Counted from the first letter of the stretch, positions 1 through 8,344 are shown. The stretch: DNA of 64,000 nt from NORP233 sp050186825 (GCA_050186825.1 JBFWYD010000051.1:16910-80909), one strand, 5' to 3'. The notes: generated from the sequence alone by a model not told the origin. Program-made: numbers and translations.

Positions 1-352
1 CGGCGGCGCGCGCCCGGAGCGGGTCGGCGGCGTCCAGGGCGCCGAGCGCCTCCTCGAGCGCCAGCGCGGCGGACTCGGGGTCGTCGCGGCGCAGGTGGAC
101 CTCGCCCAGGCGCAGGAGCACCGGGCCCAGCGCGTCGAGCCCCCCGGCGCGCGCCGCGGCCTCGGCGCCCTCGAGCTGCCTGCGCTGCGCGCTCAGGTCG
201 CCGAGCTCGGCGGCGGCGCCCGCGGCCTGGAGGTGGAGGGCCAGCGCGTCTTCCCCGGCGGCCCCGGGCAGCGCGCCCTCGCACACCGCGAGCGCCAGGT
301 CGGGCTTCCCCTCCAGCAGGTAGCGCCGCGCGCGCTCGGCCTCCGCGCTCAC
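1..352 (-). CDS. TPR-like helical protein, 3' end outside window
   Basis: This is the 5' part (about 117 codons) of a gene that runs off the left edge. The start is a GTG at 350-352 that overlaps the TGA stop of the preceding gene as GTGA, so the two are almost certainly translationally coupled. The peptide begins MSAEAERARRYLLEGKPD and continues as amphipathic Ala/Leu/Glu-rich helical pairs with spacing typical of tetratricopeptide repeats (for example LLRLGEVHLRRDDPESAALA). There is no signal peptide or membrane segment, so it is probably a cytoplasmic scaffold. The partner and the rest of the protein are not visible. The TPR call rests on pattern only. Confidence 0.6.
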   Translation of the reverse strand, partial: MSAEAERARRYLLEGKPDLALAVCEGALPGAAGEDALALHLQAAGAAAELGDLSAQRRQLEGAEAAARAGGLDALGPVLLRLGEVHLRRDDPESAALALEEALGALDAADPLRARAA

Positions 353-1644
353 GGGGCGCCGCCCGCCTGGGCTCGGCGCTCCTCGGCCACCCAGGCCCGG
401 TAGCGCGCGACGCGCCGGGCGCGGGTCGCGTCCCCCTTGGCGGAGAGGAAGCGCTCGTACTCGCCGAGCGAGTAGCCGTCGTCCGGGTCCGCCCAGAGCT
501 TGGTCGCGATCAGGCGCTCGAGCTCGTCGCTGACGCCGGCCCGCGCGAGCACGAGGCTCTCGACGTGGATCGCGCGCAGGAGCGGGCTCCGCTCGCGGGG
601 GAGCTCGAGCAGCGAGAGCCAGGTCGCGGCGCAGCGCAGCCGCTCGGGCTCGAGCTCCTCGGGCGCGAGCTCCAGCGCTGCCGGGTCGTCGCGCAAGCGC
701 TCGAGCCGGTGCTTGCACCAGCGCGCCAGCTCGCGGCTCAGGTCCTCGTCCACGTCGCGCGCGTAGGCGGCCTCGTAGCCGTTCAGGTACTCGCCGCGCA
801 GCGCGCCGGACCAGCCCTCGCGCGCGATCCGCCCGCCGATCTCGACCGCGAGCCGGGCGTGGGCGTGCAGCAGGTGCAGGACGGCGTCGGGCTGCAGGTG
901 ATAGCGCGGGGCGGCGCCCGCGCGGCGCTGCCCGTCCCGCACCACCTCGGCGTAGGCGCGCGCCAGGGCCGCGGCGTCGGCGACCACGCCCAGGGCGTCC
1001 AGCTCGCGCTGGCGCTCGCCGGCGGCCAGGGCCTTGGCGAAGGCGGCGCCCGCGCCGGCGCCCTGGGGGTCGAGGCCGCGCTGGACGAGGCGGACCAGGA
1101 ACAGGCCCGAGATCAGCGCGTCGGTGAGGGTGACCTCGAACAGGAGCTCGAACAGCGGATGGTCCGGGCGGGCCTGCTCGTCGAGGCAGCTGGTGCAGAG
1201 GGCGCCCGCGGCCGTGAGCGCGAGCAGGGCCTCCCGGTCCACGACCTCGCCGAGGGCCTGCTGGATCGCCGCGGCGCAGCCGTGCACCAGCGGCTCGCCG
1301 GCGAGCGCGCTCGCGATCTCGCGGCGCAGGGCCTGGGCGTGCTCGGGGCCAGCCGCGCCGGACCCCGTCGCGCCCAACCCGGGCTCGCCTGGCCCGCGCT
1401 CCCCGGCCGCGAGCAGGCGCTCGACCAGCTCGTCGTGCGGCAAGCGGCAGGGCGCCAGCGGGGCGAGCACGAGGGCGAGCTGGCTGAAGGTGCGCAGGCA
1501 GGCGGCGAAGCGGGCGGGGTCCGAGAGCTCCGCGGCCATGGCCTCCCGCGCCTCGCGCAGCTGGGCGGCCTTGCGCCCGCTCCCCTGCTGAAAGCGCCGG
1601 CGCGCCTCCTCCTGCCGCCCCTCGCCCTTGCTGTCGCGTCCCAT
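349..1644 (-). CDS. Hypothetical helical protein, 431 aa
   Basis: I do not recognise a family. The start chosen is the ATG at 1642-1644 (MGRDSKGEGRQEEARRRF); the open frame runs further upstream but that extension is Arg/Pro-rich and crosses the divergent TetR gene, so it is a shadow. The protein begins with a basic, Gln/Arg-rich segment, then is almost entirely helical, with a Cys pair (LCTSCLDE, around residue 160) and a C-terminal region rich in Arg and Trp. No signal peptide is seen. It overlaps the downstream TPR gene by 4 bp (GTGA). It is divergent from the TetR gene, with an inverted repeat between the starts, so it may be a target of that regulator. Function unknown. Confidence 0.75.
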   Translation of the reverse strand: MGRDSKGEGRQEEARRRFQQGSGRKAAQLREAREAMAAELSDPARFAACLRTFSQLALVLAPLAPCRLPHDELVERLLAAGERGPGEPGLGATGSGAAGPEHAQALRREIASALAGEPLVHGCAAAIQQALGEVVDREALLALTAAGALCTSCLDEQARPDHPLFELLFEVTLTDALISGLFLVRLVQRGLDPQGAGAGAAFAKALAAGERQRELDALGVVADAAALARAYAEVVRDGQRRAGAAPRYHLQPDAVLHLLHAHARLAVEIGGRIAREGWSGALRGEYLNGYEAAYARDVDEDLSRELARWCKHRLERLRDDPAALELAPEELEPERLRCAATWLSLLELPRERSPLLRAIHVESLVLARAGVSDELERLIATKLWADPDDGYSLGEYERFLSAKGDATRARRVARYRAWVAEERRAQAGGAP

Positions 1645-1721
1645 GGCCGGCGCATGGTCGGGGAGAGCCGAGCCGCGCGCAAGCAGTCCCCCGGCCACGA
1701 GATGGACCGGCCTCACCTTGC

Positions 1722-1741
1722 AATAGATCAATCGATCTATT
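1722..1741. promoter_or_regulatory. 20-bp inverted repeat, probable TetR operator
   Basis: AATAGATC (1722-1729), spacer AATC, and GATCTATT (1734-1741) form a perfect 8-bp inverted repeat in a sharply AT-rich patch of otherwise GC-rich DNA. It lies 14 bp before the ATG of the TetR-family gene and about 80 bp before the divergent hypothetical gene. Size, symmetry and place fit a TetR-family operator that would repress its own gene and possibly both directions. TTGCAA (1718-1723) and TATTAT (1738-1743) could be promoter elements, but their 14-nt spacing is short. Confidence 0.7.
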
Positions 1742-1754
1742 ATTGTTCGCGCCC

Positions 1755-2441
1755 ATGGCAGGCAGACCTCGCGACCGGGACCCCCAGGAGACGCGCGCCC
1801 GGATCCTGCGCGCGGCGAGCGCCCTGTTCGCGGCCGCGGGCGAGCGCGGGGTCTCGACCCGCGAGGTGGCCCGCGACGCCGGGGTGAGCCTGGCCACCCT
1901 GCATCACCACTTCGGCGGCAAGGACGAGCTCTACGCGGCCAGCGTCGCGGCGATGTACCACGCCTTCGCCGGCCTGCGCGACGAGCTCGCCGCCGCGCGC
2001 GGGGACACGCCCGGGGCCTGGGTCGCGGACGTGCTCGCGCGCGGCTATCGCTTCGCGCGCGCGCACCGGGCCGCGATCCGCCTGACCACGCGCGACGCGG
2101 TGGAGCGCGGCCGGATCTCGCGCGCGCGCCGCGACGAGGTGCTCGTCCCCGCCCTCGAGCAGGGGGCGGCCGCCCTGCGCGCCTGGCTGGCCGCGAGCGG
2201 CGCGAGCCCCCCCGAGCTCCCGGAGCTGCGCCTCGTCCTGCGCAGCCTCTCCTACCTGGTCGTGCGCTACGTGCTGACCGACGCCGAGGAGCTGGCCGCC
2301 GTGGTCGGCCACCCCGAGCCACGGCGCCCCGACTCGCAGGCCCCCGACTCCCCGGGCGAGGACGCGCTCCACGCGCGCGTCGAGGCCCACCTCACCCGCC
2401 TGGCGCTGCGCGCGCTGGGCCTGCCGGAGCCCACCCCGTGA
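1755..2441 (+). CDS. TetR/AcrR-family transcriptional regulator
   Basis: The 228-aa protein starts at ATG 1755 (MAGRPRDRDPQETRARIL). Residues ~12-60 form a typical TetR N-terminal DNA-binding domain: a helix with ILRAASALFAAAGERGV, the helix-turn-helix STREVARDAGVSLATLHHHF, then GGKDELYAASVAAM. The C-terminal helical domain, which should bind a small ligand, resembles no subfamily I can name. The stop codon overlaps the GTG of the next gene (GTGA at 2438-2441), so regulator and hydroxylase-family enzyme form one operon. The enzyme product or substrate, probably a lipid or sterol, is a reasonable guess for the ligand. Autoregulation through the inverted repeat at 1722-1741 is inferred. Confidence 0.9.
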   Translation: MAGRPRDRDPQETRARILRAASALFAAAGERGVSTREVARDAGVSLATLHHHFGGKDELYAASVAAMYHAFAGLRDELAAARGDTPGAWVADVLARGYRFARAHRAAIRLTTRDAVERGRISRARRDEVLVPALEQGAAALRAWLAASGASPPELPELRLVLRSLSYLVVRYVLTDAEELAAVVGHPEPRRPDSQAPDSPGEDALHARVEAHLTRLALRALGLPEPTP

Positions 2442-3334
2442 CCCGAGCCCGCCCCCTGACCCTGGCCCGTCTCCGCTGGTGCGTGCGCCATCTGGCCTAT
2501 CCCGTCCTGCTCCTCGGCCCGGTGCTCGTGACCGGCGCCTCCTTCGCCCGCCCCGAGCTCCCGACCGGCCTGGCCGTGGCGGCGGCGCTCGTCAGCGCCG
2601 CCGCGCTGATCGCCCTCTGCGAGCGGATCGCCCCCGCCTCGCCCGGCCGCCGCCCGGCTCGAGGGGTGATCCGGAGCGACCTGCTCCACTCGCTGCTCTC
2701 GTCCTTCGTGACCTCGGCCGCGATCTCGGCCGCGGTCACCGCCCTGGGCGTCGCCGCGGGCGTGGCCACCGCGGGCTGGCTCGCGGAGCGCGTGGGGGTG
2801 CGCCTGTGGCCCGCGACCTGTCCGCTCGCGCTGCAGCTCGTGTTCGGGCTGGTGCTCGGCGAGCTGGGCGCCTACGCGGGGCATCGCGCCTGCCACGCCA
2901 GCGAGCGGATGTGGCGGATCCACGCCATGCACCACAGCGCGGACCACCTCTACGTGCTCGCCGCCGGGCGCAACCACCCGCTGAACGTGCTCTGGACCTA
3001 CTGCCTCCAGACCTTCCCGCTCGTGCTCCTGGGCGCCCCGCCCGAGCTGCTCGCGCTGCACGGCGCGTTCACGGGCGCGCAGGGCCTGCTCCAGCACAGC
3101 GACGCCCGCTTCGAGGCCCGCTGGCTGGAGTGGCTGCTCGCCACCCCGCGCCTGCACCGGATCCACCACGGCCACGAGCCCGCCGACGGCGACACCAACC
3201 TCGGCAACAACCTGATCGTGTGGGACCTCGTGTTCGGCACCCGCCGGCTCGACCCCGAGCCCGAGACCTTCGGCCTCGCCGAGGGCTTCCCGCAGGGTTT
3301 CCTCGCCCAGCTCGCCTCGCCCTGGCGGGACTAG
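2438..3334 (+). CDS. Fatty acid hydroxylase / sterol desaturase family membrane protein
   Basis: This 298-aa integral membrane protein carries the histidine clusters of the di-iron fatty-acid-hydroxylase/sterol-desaturase superfamily: HRACH around residue 148, HAMHH around residue 165, and HRIHH near residue 240, followed by GHEPADGDTNLGNNL. At least four hydrophobic segments lie in the N-terminal half. Members hydroxylate or desaturate lipids or sterols at the membrane using O2. The GTG start overlaps the TetR stop, so the gene is co-transcribed with its probable regulator. Its stop is 1 bp from the stop of the convergent lipoprotein gene. The exact substrate cannot be read from the sequence. 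Confidence 0.88.
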   Translation: MTRARPLTLARLRWCVRHLAYPVLLLGPVLVTGASFARPELPTGLAVAAALVSAAALIALCERIAPASPGRRPARGVIRSDLLHSLLSSFVTSAAISAAVTALGVAAGVATAGWLAERVGVRLWPATCPLALQLVFGLVLGELGAYAGHRACHASERMWRIHAMHHSADHLYVLAAGRNHPLNVLWTYCLQTFPLVLLGAPPELLALHGAFTGAQGLLQHSDARFEARWLEWLLATPRLHRIHHGHEPADGDTNLGNNLIVWDLVFGTRRLDPEPETFGLAEGFPQGFLAQLASPWRD

Positions 3335-3335
3335 C

Positions 3336-4382
3336 TCAGTCGCCGGAGGCTGGCGCGCCGAAGGGGTCGGCCCCTCCGAAGGGGTCCGCCCCGCCGCCCA
3401 GGCCGCCGGGAGCCGCTGGCTTCGGGGGCGCAAGAGCCGGAGGACTCGAACCAGCGTTCGCCGGCTCGAGCAGGCGGAAGCTGTCCAGCGCCGCGCGCAG
3501 GGCGGCCTCCACTCGCGGCCAGGCCTCGTGCGTGGCTTCGCCCTCCAGCACGAAGGTGTGCTCGGGCGCGAAGACGACCAGCCCGGCCCCCCGCCGCGCC
3601 GCGTCGCCGAGCTCGAGCCGCAGCGCCCGCCTCCCCGAGACCACCGCCTCGGCCTGCGAGAGCTCCTTCAGGACCAGGCTCCGCCCATACTCGCGCGGGG
3701 AGGTGCGCCCCCCCCGCGCCGAGACCTGGAAGCGCACCTGGCGGCTCGTGACGAACAGGAGCGGCCGCCCGTCGTTCTCGGAGACCAGGCCGAAGGCGGG
3801 GAGGGCGAGCGAGAAGCCACCCCGCCCGCTGGAGAGGACCGAGCCGCCTCGGGCCGGACCAGCGCGGACGCTCGCGAGGCAGTCCTGCAGGACCTGCTCC
3901 TGGTGCTTCCTCGTGCCCACGACCTCGAGCACCCGTCCCTGGCCGAGCGCGACGAACAACCCGAGCACGGGCCGCGGGACGACGGCGGGGGCGGGCCGGT
4001 CCTCCGCCTCGACCCGCAGCGCCTCCGCCTCGCCCACGGAGCTCTGCGTGATGCTCGTGACCTGGCCCGAGCGGAAGCGCTCCGCGACGGCCTCGCGGAG
4101 GGGCCGATCGGTGCGGCGTAGACGCACCGACACGACGTCGCGGCCTCGCCCCTGCGGCTGCACGGGCTCCGCCAGGGTGAACGTCGCCACCTCGGGGTCG
4201 GGGGGCAGCTCGGGTGGGACGAAGGAGAAGCCGTAGCGCTCGTCGCGGTAGATCGTCTCGACGACTGGCGTCTCGCTCACCGGCCCCCTCTCCTCCTTGG
4301 CCGCCGGGGAGGGATCGCGGGTGGGCGACCCGCAGCCGGAGAGCCCGCACAACACGCCGACGAGCACCAGGGAACGCGCCAT
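3336..4382 (-). CDS. Predicted lipoprotein, 348 aa
   Basis: The start is placed at the ATG at 4380-4382 because it gives a clear lipoprotein signal: MARSLVLVGVLCGLSGC, with LSGC as lipobox. The frame opens 13 codons earlier without a signal. The mature part alternates beta-rich stretches in two similar halves (RDERYGFSFVPPEL near the N-terminus and GRGGFSLALPAFGLV in the middle), like proteins with duplicated DUF1795/PsbP-like folds; this comparison is weak. The C-terminus is Pro/Gly-rich with a duplicated GGADPFGGADPFG. A TAGCTT box at 4391-4396, close before the start, could be its -10 element. Likely anchored in the outer membrane. Function unknown. Confidence 0.78.
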   Translation of the reverse strand: MARSLVLVGVLCGLSGCGSPTRDPSPAAKEERGPVSETPVVETIYRDERYGFSFVPPELPPDPEVATFTLAEPVQPQGRGRDVVSVRLRRTDRPLREAVAERFRSGQVTSITQSSVGEAEALRVEAEDRPAPAVVPRPVLGLFVALGQGRVLEVVGTRKHQEQVLQDCLASVRAGPARGGSVLSSGRGGFSLALPAFGLVSENDGRPLLFVTSRQVRFQVSARGGRTSPREYGRSLVLKELSQAEAVVSGRRALRLELGDAARRGAGLVVFAPEHTFVLEGEATHEAWPRVEAALRAALDSFRLLEPANAGSSPPALAPPKPAAPGGLGGGADPFGGADPFGAPASGD

Positions 4383-4466
4383 CAGGGAGCAAGCTACCCA
4401 CGCGTCGGCGCCGGCGTCCACCCCTCAGGGAGGCCGGTCGCGCCTCGCCCCCGAGCCGCCTGCCGA

Positions 4467-6050
4467 CTAGCGCTTGGTCGCGGCCGCGGCCGTGGGGACG
4501 GCGGCGAGGGCGTGGACCAGCTCGCCCTCCTGCAGCATCAGGACGCCCGCGCTGCCGTCGGCGTCCGTGGCCTCGAAGCGGGCGTCGATGGCGCGGCGGG
4601 GGGCCTGGGAGCGCAGCGGCGCCTGGGTGGCGCGGGCCAGCAGCTTGAGCAGGGCGCGCTGCTGGTCGCGGGTCTCCTGGATCCCCTTCTCGACCTGGGC
4701 CGAGCGGGGGTCGACGGCGTTGTCCTGGTCGTAGGGGCGGTTCAGGCGGGCCTCGAGCAGGGCGGAGCGCAGGAGCTTGCCCAGCGAGGCCGTCAGCATC
4801 CGGCCCGAGCCGAACAGGTCCAGGCCGCGGACCAGGCCGTCGATGGTCACGCCCACGCCGCGCAGACCGCGCGTGTCGCCCACGATCGCGCGCAGGCGGC
4901 GCTCGAGGTCGCGCGCCTCGGCCTCGACCTCGCCGAGCTCGGTGCGCAGGCGCTCGAGGCCCTGGAAGCGCGGGTCGGCCAGCGACTGGAGGAAGACCGC
5001 CACCGCGCCCGGCTGGGCCTGGCGGACCAGGGCCAGGCGGGCCGTGCTGGGGAGGATCACCGGGCCCTTCAGGATCGGCTTGGGGCGCTCGGCCAGCGGG
5101 TCGTAGCGCACGGGCTCGACCTCGAGCTCCGTGCGGGCGTTGATCCGCCGAGTGGTGGGCACGATCCGCAGGCCCTCGGGCGCGTCGAGCAGCTCGCCCA
5201 GGAGCAGGAAGGCCTGCGTGCGGCCCGCGGGGGCGCGCACGACCACCTGCTCGGCCGCGCGCGGGCGCGACTCGGAGGTGGCCACCAGGCCCTGGCTGCG
5301 CGCGGCGCTCAGCCGGTCGCGACCCTCGGGGTCGCGCAGGAAGAAGAAGGTCACACCGCGGTAGCGCAGCCCGTCCGAGAGCTGGAGGCGACCGAGCAGC
5401 GCCTGGAGCGGCGCCGGCAGCGGCTGCGGGATCGCCTTGGCCACGGGCTGCGGCTCGGGCTGCTTGGGCTGCGGCTGCGGGGCTGGACCCTGCGGGCCGG
5501 GGGGCTGCTGCGGCGGCGCCGGCGCGACCGGACCTGGCGCGGCGGCGACCACCACCTCCTCCGGCTCCTCCTCGACCACGCCGCCCGCGGCGCTGGCCTC
5601 GATGAAGGGCGCGGGGTCGTCGAGGGCCTCGTAGCGCGGGTCCTCCTCGACGCCGACCTCGCCGCCCACCACCGGGAGCGGGAACGCCGGGGCCTGCGCC
5701 ACCACCGGGGGCGGGGCGGGCTGGGCCTTGGGGGCTCGGGCGCGGAGCGCGAACAGGAAGGCCACCGCCACCAGGGCCGCGACCACCAGGCCGACCGCCA
5801 GGGCGCCCGTCAGGCTGCCGGCGTCGAGCTCGGGGTCGCGCAGCGGCGCGCGCAGGCGCTCGAGGTCCTCGGGCGAGAGCGAGGCCAGCGCGGCCATCGC
5901 GCGCTCGAGCTCGAGCTGCGCCCGCTGACAGTTCGCGCAGCTCGCGAGGTGCTGCTGGAGGGCCGCCTCGTCCTCGGGGGACAGCGTCCCCTCGAGGCGC
6001 TCGTCGAGCTGCTGGCGCGCCAGCGCGCAGTCGAGGGTGAGCGGGTTCAC
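4467..6050 (-). CDS. Anti-sigma factor with N-terminal zinc finger and long periplasmic region
   Basis: Residues ~8-42 carry a zinc-finger anti-sigma domain: DCALARQQLDERLEGTLSP followed by HLASCANC (H-x3-C-x2-C). A single transmembrane helix (LAVGLVVAALVAVAFLFAL, around residue 85) separates it from a ~420-aa exported part with a Pro/Gln-rich linker and a low-homology domain. The start chosen is the GTG at 6048-6050, which has GGAGG five bases upstream; an in-frame GTG six codons earlier lacks this. The gene follows the ECF sigma gene by 60 bp in the same direction. It should hold that sigma factor at the membrane until a periplasmic signal releases it. The long C-terminal domain, probably the sensor, is unfamiliar to me. 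Confidence 0.85.
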   Translation of the reverse strand: MNPLTLDCALARQQLDERLEGTLSPEDEAALQQHLASCANCQRAQLELERAMAALASLSPEDLERLRAPLRDPELDAGSLTGALAVGLVVAALVAVAFLFALRARAPKAQPAPPPVVAQAPAFPLPVVGGEVGVEEDPRYEALDDPAPFIEASAAGGVVEEEPEEVVVAAAPGPVAPAPPQQPPGPQGPAPQPQPKQPEPQPVAKAIPQPLPAPLQALLGRLQLSDGLRYRGVTFFFLRDPEGRDRLSAARSQGLVATSESRPRAAEQVVVRAPAGRTQAFLLLGELLDAPEGLRIVPTTRRINARTELEVEPVRYDPLAERPKPILKGPVILPSTARLALVRQAQPGAVAVFLQSLADPRFQGLERLRTELGEVEAEARDLERRLRAIVGDTRGLRGVGVTIDGLVRGLDLFGSGRMLTASLGKLLRSALLEARLNRPYDQDNAVDPRSAQVEKGIQETRDQQRALLKLLARATQAPLRSQAPRRAIDARFEATDADGSAGVLMLQEGELVHALAAVPTAAAATKR

Positions 6051-6110
6051 GCCGGCCTCCGGCCGCACTCTAGCACCGGGGCGAGGTGGATGCCCGCGAG
6101 CGACCCGTCG

Positions 6111-6683
6111 CTAGAGCCCGGCGAAGCGAGCGGCGAAGCGGGCGCGCGCCCGGCTGAGGCCCGACTTGACCGTGCCCAGGCACATGCCCGTGGCCTCGGC
6201 GATCTCCTCGTAGCTGCGCGCCTCGAGGTCGCGCATGACGATGAGCTTGCGGTCGCGCTCGCTGAGCCCGGAGAGGGCCGCGAGCACCGCCTCGCGCTGG
6301 GCGACGCGGTCGGCGACGGCCGGCGCCGAGGACGGCGCCTCGAGCAGGCCCTGCTCGCTGCCGGTGCAGAGCTGCGGGCGCCGCTTGCGCGTGCGCAGCT
6401 CGTCCCGGGCCACGTTGCGGGCGATGTGATAGAGCCAGGTCGTGAAGCGCGACGAGGTCCGGTAGCCCGCCGCGTGGCGGAACACGCGGAGGAAGGTCTC
6501 CTGGGACAGGTCGCGCGCGCGCTCGGCATCGTTGACGATCCCCGTCAGGTAGCCCACCAGCGACGACTGATGACGACGGATCAGCTCGGCCAACCCGCCT
6601 TCGTCTCCTCGACCCAGGGCCTGCATGAGGTCGTCATCGCTCAAGGCCGAGGCCGAATCACCGAAGGTCACCACGTACGTCAC
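6111..6683 (-). CDS. RNA polymerase ECF sigma factor
   Basis: The 190-aa product has sigma region 2 (LIRRHQSSLVGYLTGIVND, then ARDLSQETFLRVFRHA and SSRFTTWLYHIARNVARDEL) and region 4 with its HTH (LSERDRKLIVMRDLEARSYE, then EIAEATGMCLGTVKSGLSRA). These are hallmarks of extracytoplasmic-function sigma-70 factors. The start is placed at GTG 6681-6683 because GGAGG precedes it by five bases; the frame runs a further 26 codons upstream without a better site. The gene is followed by a zinc-finger membrane anti-sigma factor, the usual pairing. A GGAACC about 35 bp before the start resembles an ECF -35 element and may allow autoregulation; no clear -10 is visible. Confidence 0.92.
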   Translation of the reverse strand: MTYVVTFGDSASALSDDDLMQALGRGDEGGLAELIRRHQSSLVGYLTGIVNDAERARDLSQETFLRVFRHAAGYRTSSRFTTWLYHIARNVARDELRTRKRRPQLCTGSEQGLLEAPSSAPAVADRVAQREAVLAALSGLSERDRKLIVMRDLEARSYEEIAEATGMCLGTVKSGLSRARARFAARFAGL

Positions 6684-6781
6684 ACCCACCTCCACCACGC
6701 CGAACGAACGCGGCGGTTCCTCGTGCAAGCGTGCGGCCAGCGGAGGGGGGCCGCCGGGCAACGACTTAGCCCGCGAGCCGC

Positions 6782-6805
6782 GCCAAGGGCCCTTGGCATG
6801 CCAAG
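6782..6805. promoter_or_regulatory. Two interlocking palindromes upstream of the ECF sigma gene
   Basis: GCCAAGGGCCCTTGGC (6782-6797) and CTTGGCATGCCAAG (6792-6805) are both perfect palindromes and share the CTTGG arm, so the site holds CCAAG, CTTGG and CCAAG in alternating orientation. It lies about 100 bp before the sigma-factor start and 36 bp after the end of the hypothetical gene at 6841-7674. It could be an operator with three half-sites or a hairpin ending the upstream transcript; no T-run follows on the minus strand, which favours an operator. Confidence 0.5.
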
Positions 6806-6840
6806 ACGCGTTGCAGTGCAGGACCCCCTGCAGCCGCGCT

Positions 6841-7674
6841 TTACAAGCGGCCCAGGGCCCAGGAGGTCACGGCGTCGACCACGGCCGCGCGGACCGACCT
6901 CGCCGCCGTCGCCAAGCGAGCCGTGGCGAGCTCCGCCCGCTCGGCGGCGCGGATTCCCTGGCGCGTGAAGTCCAACACGCTCGGAGAGCGGTGCTGGATC
7001 CGCTCCCGAGCGTCGAGCAGGGAGACCCCGAGCAGGTCGGCCAGCCCGCGCGCGGGGTCGCCCGCGCCCAGGGTCCCGATCAGGTGCAGGCTGGTGTGCC
7101 CCGCGACCACGACCCGGCAGCAGAGCACGCCCCGCGCGGCCAGGGCCTCGCGCAGCGAGGCGGCCGGAGCCGCCTCGCCCTCCCACAGCACCGGGCCCAG
7201 GGCCAGGGCGGCGCGGCCCGCGCCCCACACGGCCTGCAGCGCGCGAGGACGGCCCGGGCTGCGGCGCCAGGCCTCGAGCGCGGGCCCGAGGCGGACCAGC
7301 GCGGCGGCGCGCTCCGGGCCGCCCGCGAGCCAGGTCCGCACGTCCGAGACCACGACCTCGGCCAGCCGGTCGCCCGGGGCGCGGGCCTGGGCCGCGACCG
7401 CGGCGGCCCAGGCCGCCGCGACCAGCGGCTCGCGCCCCCAGCGCCCGAGCTCGCCCAGCCAGGCCAGCGCCCCGGGATCGGGCAGCTCGACCGGGACGCC
7501 GGCCGCCTCCGCCGCGCTGCGATGCCCGAGGTGCGCCAGGAGCTCCAGCCCGTCGCGGTCGACCGCCCCGCGCCGGAGGGCGTCGTGGATGAAGCGCTCC
7601 GCCTCGTCGCCAGCGCCCGCCAGGGCCTCGCGCTCGAGCGCCCGCAGGCGCTCGTCGGTGGTCGAGGGCTCCAC
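6841..7674 (-). CDS. Hypothetical protein downstream of ruvA, 277 aa
   Basis: The GTG at 7672-7674 is taken as start; it lies 11 bp after the ruvA stop, so the two are probably one transcript. The N-terminal ~60 residues (TTDERLRALEREALAGAGDE, then LELLAHLGHRSAAEAAG) look like a small helical module that I associate with uncharacterised proteins of Myxococcota and Planctomycetota; this is from memory. The middle is Ala/Trp-rich and helical; the C-terminal third includes VLCCRVVVAGHTSLHL and an Arg-rich helical tail. No signal peptide or membrane helix is seen. The open frame runs back through ruvA, but that part is an Arg/Ala-rich shadow. Function unknown. Confidence 0.75.
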   Translation of the reverse strand: MEPSTTDERLRALEREALAGAGDEAERFIHDALRRGAVDRDGLELLAHLGHRSAAEAAGVPVELPDPGALAWLGELGRWGREPLVAAAWAAAVAAQARAPGDRLAEVVVSDVRTWLAGGPERAAALVRLGPALEAWRRSPGRPRALQAVWGAGRAALALGPVLWEGEAAPAASLREALAARGVLCCRVVVAGHTSLHLIGTLGAGDPARGLADLLGVSLLDARERIQHRSPSVLDFTRQGIRAAERAELATARLATAARSVRAAVVDAVTSWALGRL

Positions 7675-7685
7675 GGCCTCGGCCT

Positions 7686-8306
7686 TCAGCTCCGCAGCAG
7701 CGCGACCCGGACCAGCTCGTCGGCGCTGGCGCCCTCCTCGAGCTCCTCGCGCGCCAGGTCGAGCAGGGCTCGCGCGCGCGCGACGTCGAACTCGAGGGTG
7801 CGCAGGGCGAGGAAGGCGTCCTCGAGCTCCCGATCGGGCCCCGGCGCCGGGCGCCGTACCGACCCGCTCGCGGTCAGCGCGGGCGCGGCGAGCGAGACCG
7901 CGCCGACCTTCTCCTTCAGCTCGGCCACGATGCGCTTGGTCAGCTTCGGCCCCACGCCCTTGACCTTGAGCGCGGCGTGGTCGCCCCTCGCGATCGCGCT
8001 CACGACCTCGTTGGGCGCCGGCTGCGCGCCCACGATCCGCAGGGCCACACTCGGACCGATCCCCGAGATCCCGCGCAGGAGGTGCCACAGGGCGCGCCCC
8101 TCCTGGCTCAGGAAGCCGAACAGCCGCGGCTGCGGCTCCTGGGCCCCAACGAACAGGAGCTGGGTGAAGAGCGTGACCTCCGCCTCGGGCCCGAGCGCCT
8201 CGGCGTCGTAGCTCGTGACCTCGACCCGCATCCCCAGCCCGCCGACCATCACGACCACGGCCCCCGGCTCGTGGGCGACCACTCTTCCGCGCACGCGCTC
8301 CAACAT
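7686..8306 (-). CDS. ruvA: Holliday junction branch migration complex subunit RuvA
   Basis: The 206-aa protein matches RuvA in length and layout. Domain I is an OB-fold (MLERVRGRVVAHEPGAVVVM). Domain II carries the two helix-hairpin-helix motifs (LLRGISGIGPSVALRIV and LKVKGVGPKLTKRIVAELK). Domain III is the C-terminal three-helix unit that contacts RuvB (DAFLALRTLEF to the end). RuvA tetramers bind four-way junctions and load the RuvB motor. Neither ruvB nor ruvC is adjacent. The start is the ATG at 8304-8306; a TACACT box ends only 7 bp upstream, so the message may be leaderless. An HNH endonuclease at 34466-35854 ends in a sequence very like domain III of this protein. Confidence 0.96.
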   Translation of the reverse strand: MLERVRGRVVAHEPGAVVVMVGGLGMRVEVTSYDAEALGPEAEVTLFTQLLFVGAQEPQPRLFGFLSQEGRALWHLLRGISGIGPSVALRIVGAQPAPNEVVSAIARGDHAALKVKGVGPKLTKRIVAELKEKVGAVSLAAPALTASGSVRRPAPGPDRELEDAFLALRTLEFDVARARALLDLAREELEEGASADELVRVALLRS

Positions 8307-8313
8307 GGCGGGG

Positions 8314-8344
8314 AGTGTAGCGCCCCCCTCCGATGACCCCTCAA
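8314..8344 (-). promoter_or_regulatory. Putative ruvA promoter
   Basis: On the minus strand TTGAGG (8339-8344) and TACACT (8314-8319) stand 19 nt apart. Transcription would start at about 8307, directly before the ruvA ATG, giving a leaderless or nearly leaderless mRNA. The spacing is longer than ideal. Confidence 0.4.

Noticed and set aside
349..2322. Extension of the 431-aa hypothetical gene to a 657-codon frame
   Set aside because: The added part is Arg/Pro-rich and covers the divergent TetR gene and its operator.
3435..3460. tRNA T-arm-like GGACTCGAACC on the minus sense
   Set aside because: The flanking bases do not form a T-stem, no acceptor or anticodon arm is nearby, and the site lies in a well-supported lipoprotein gene.
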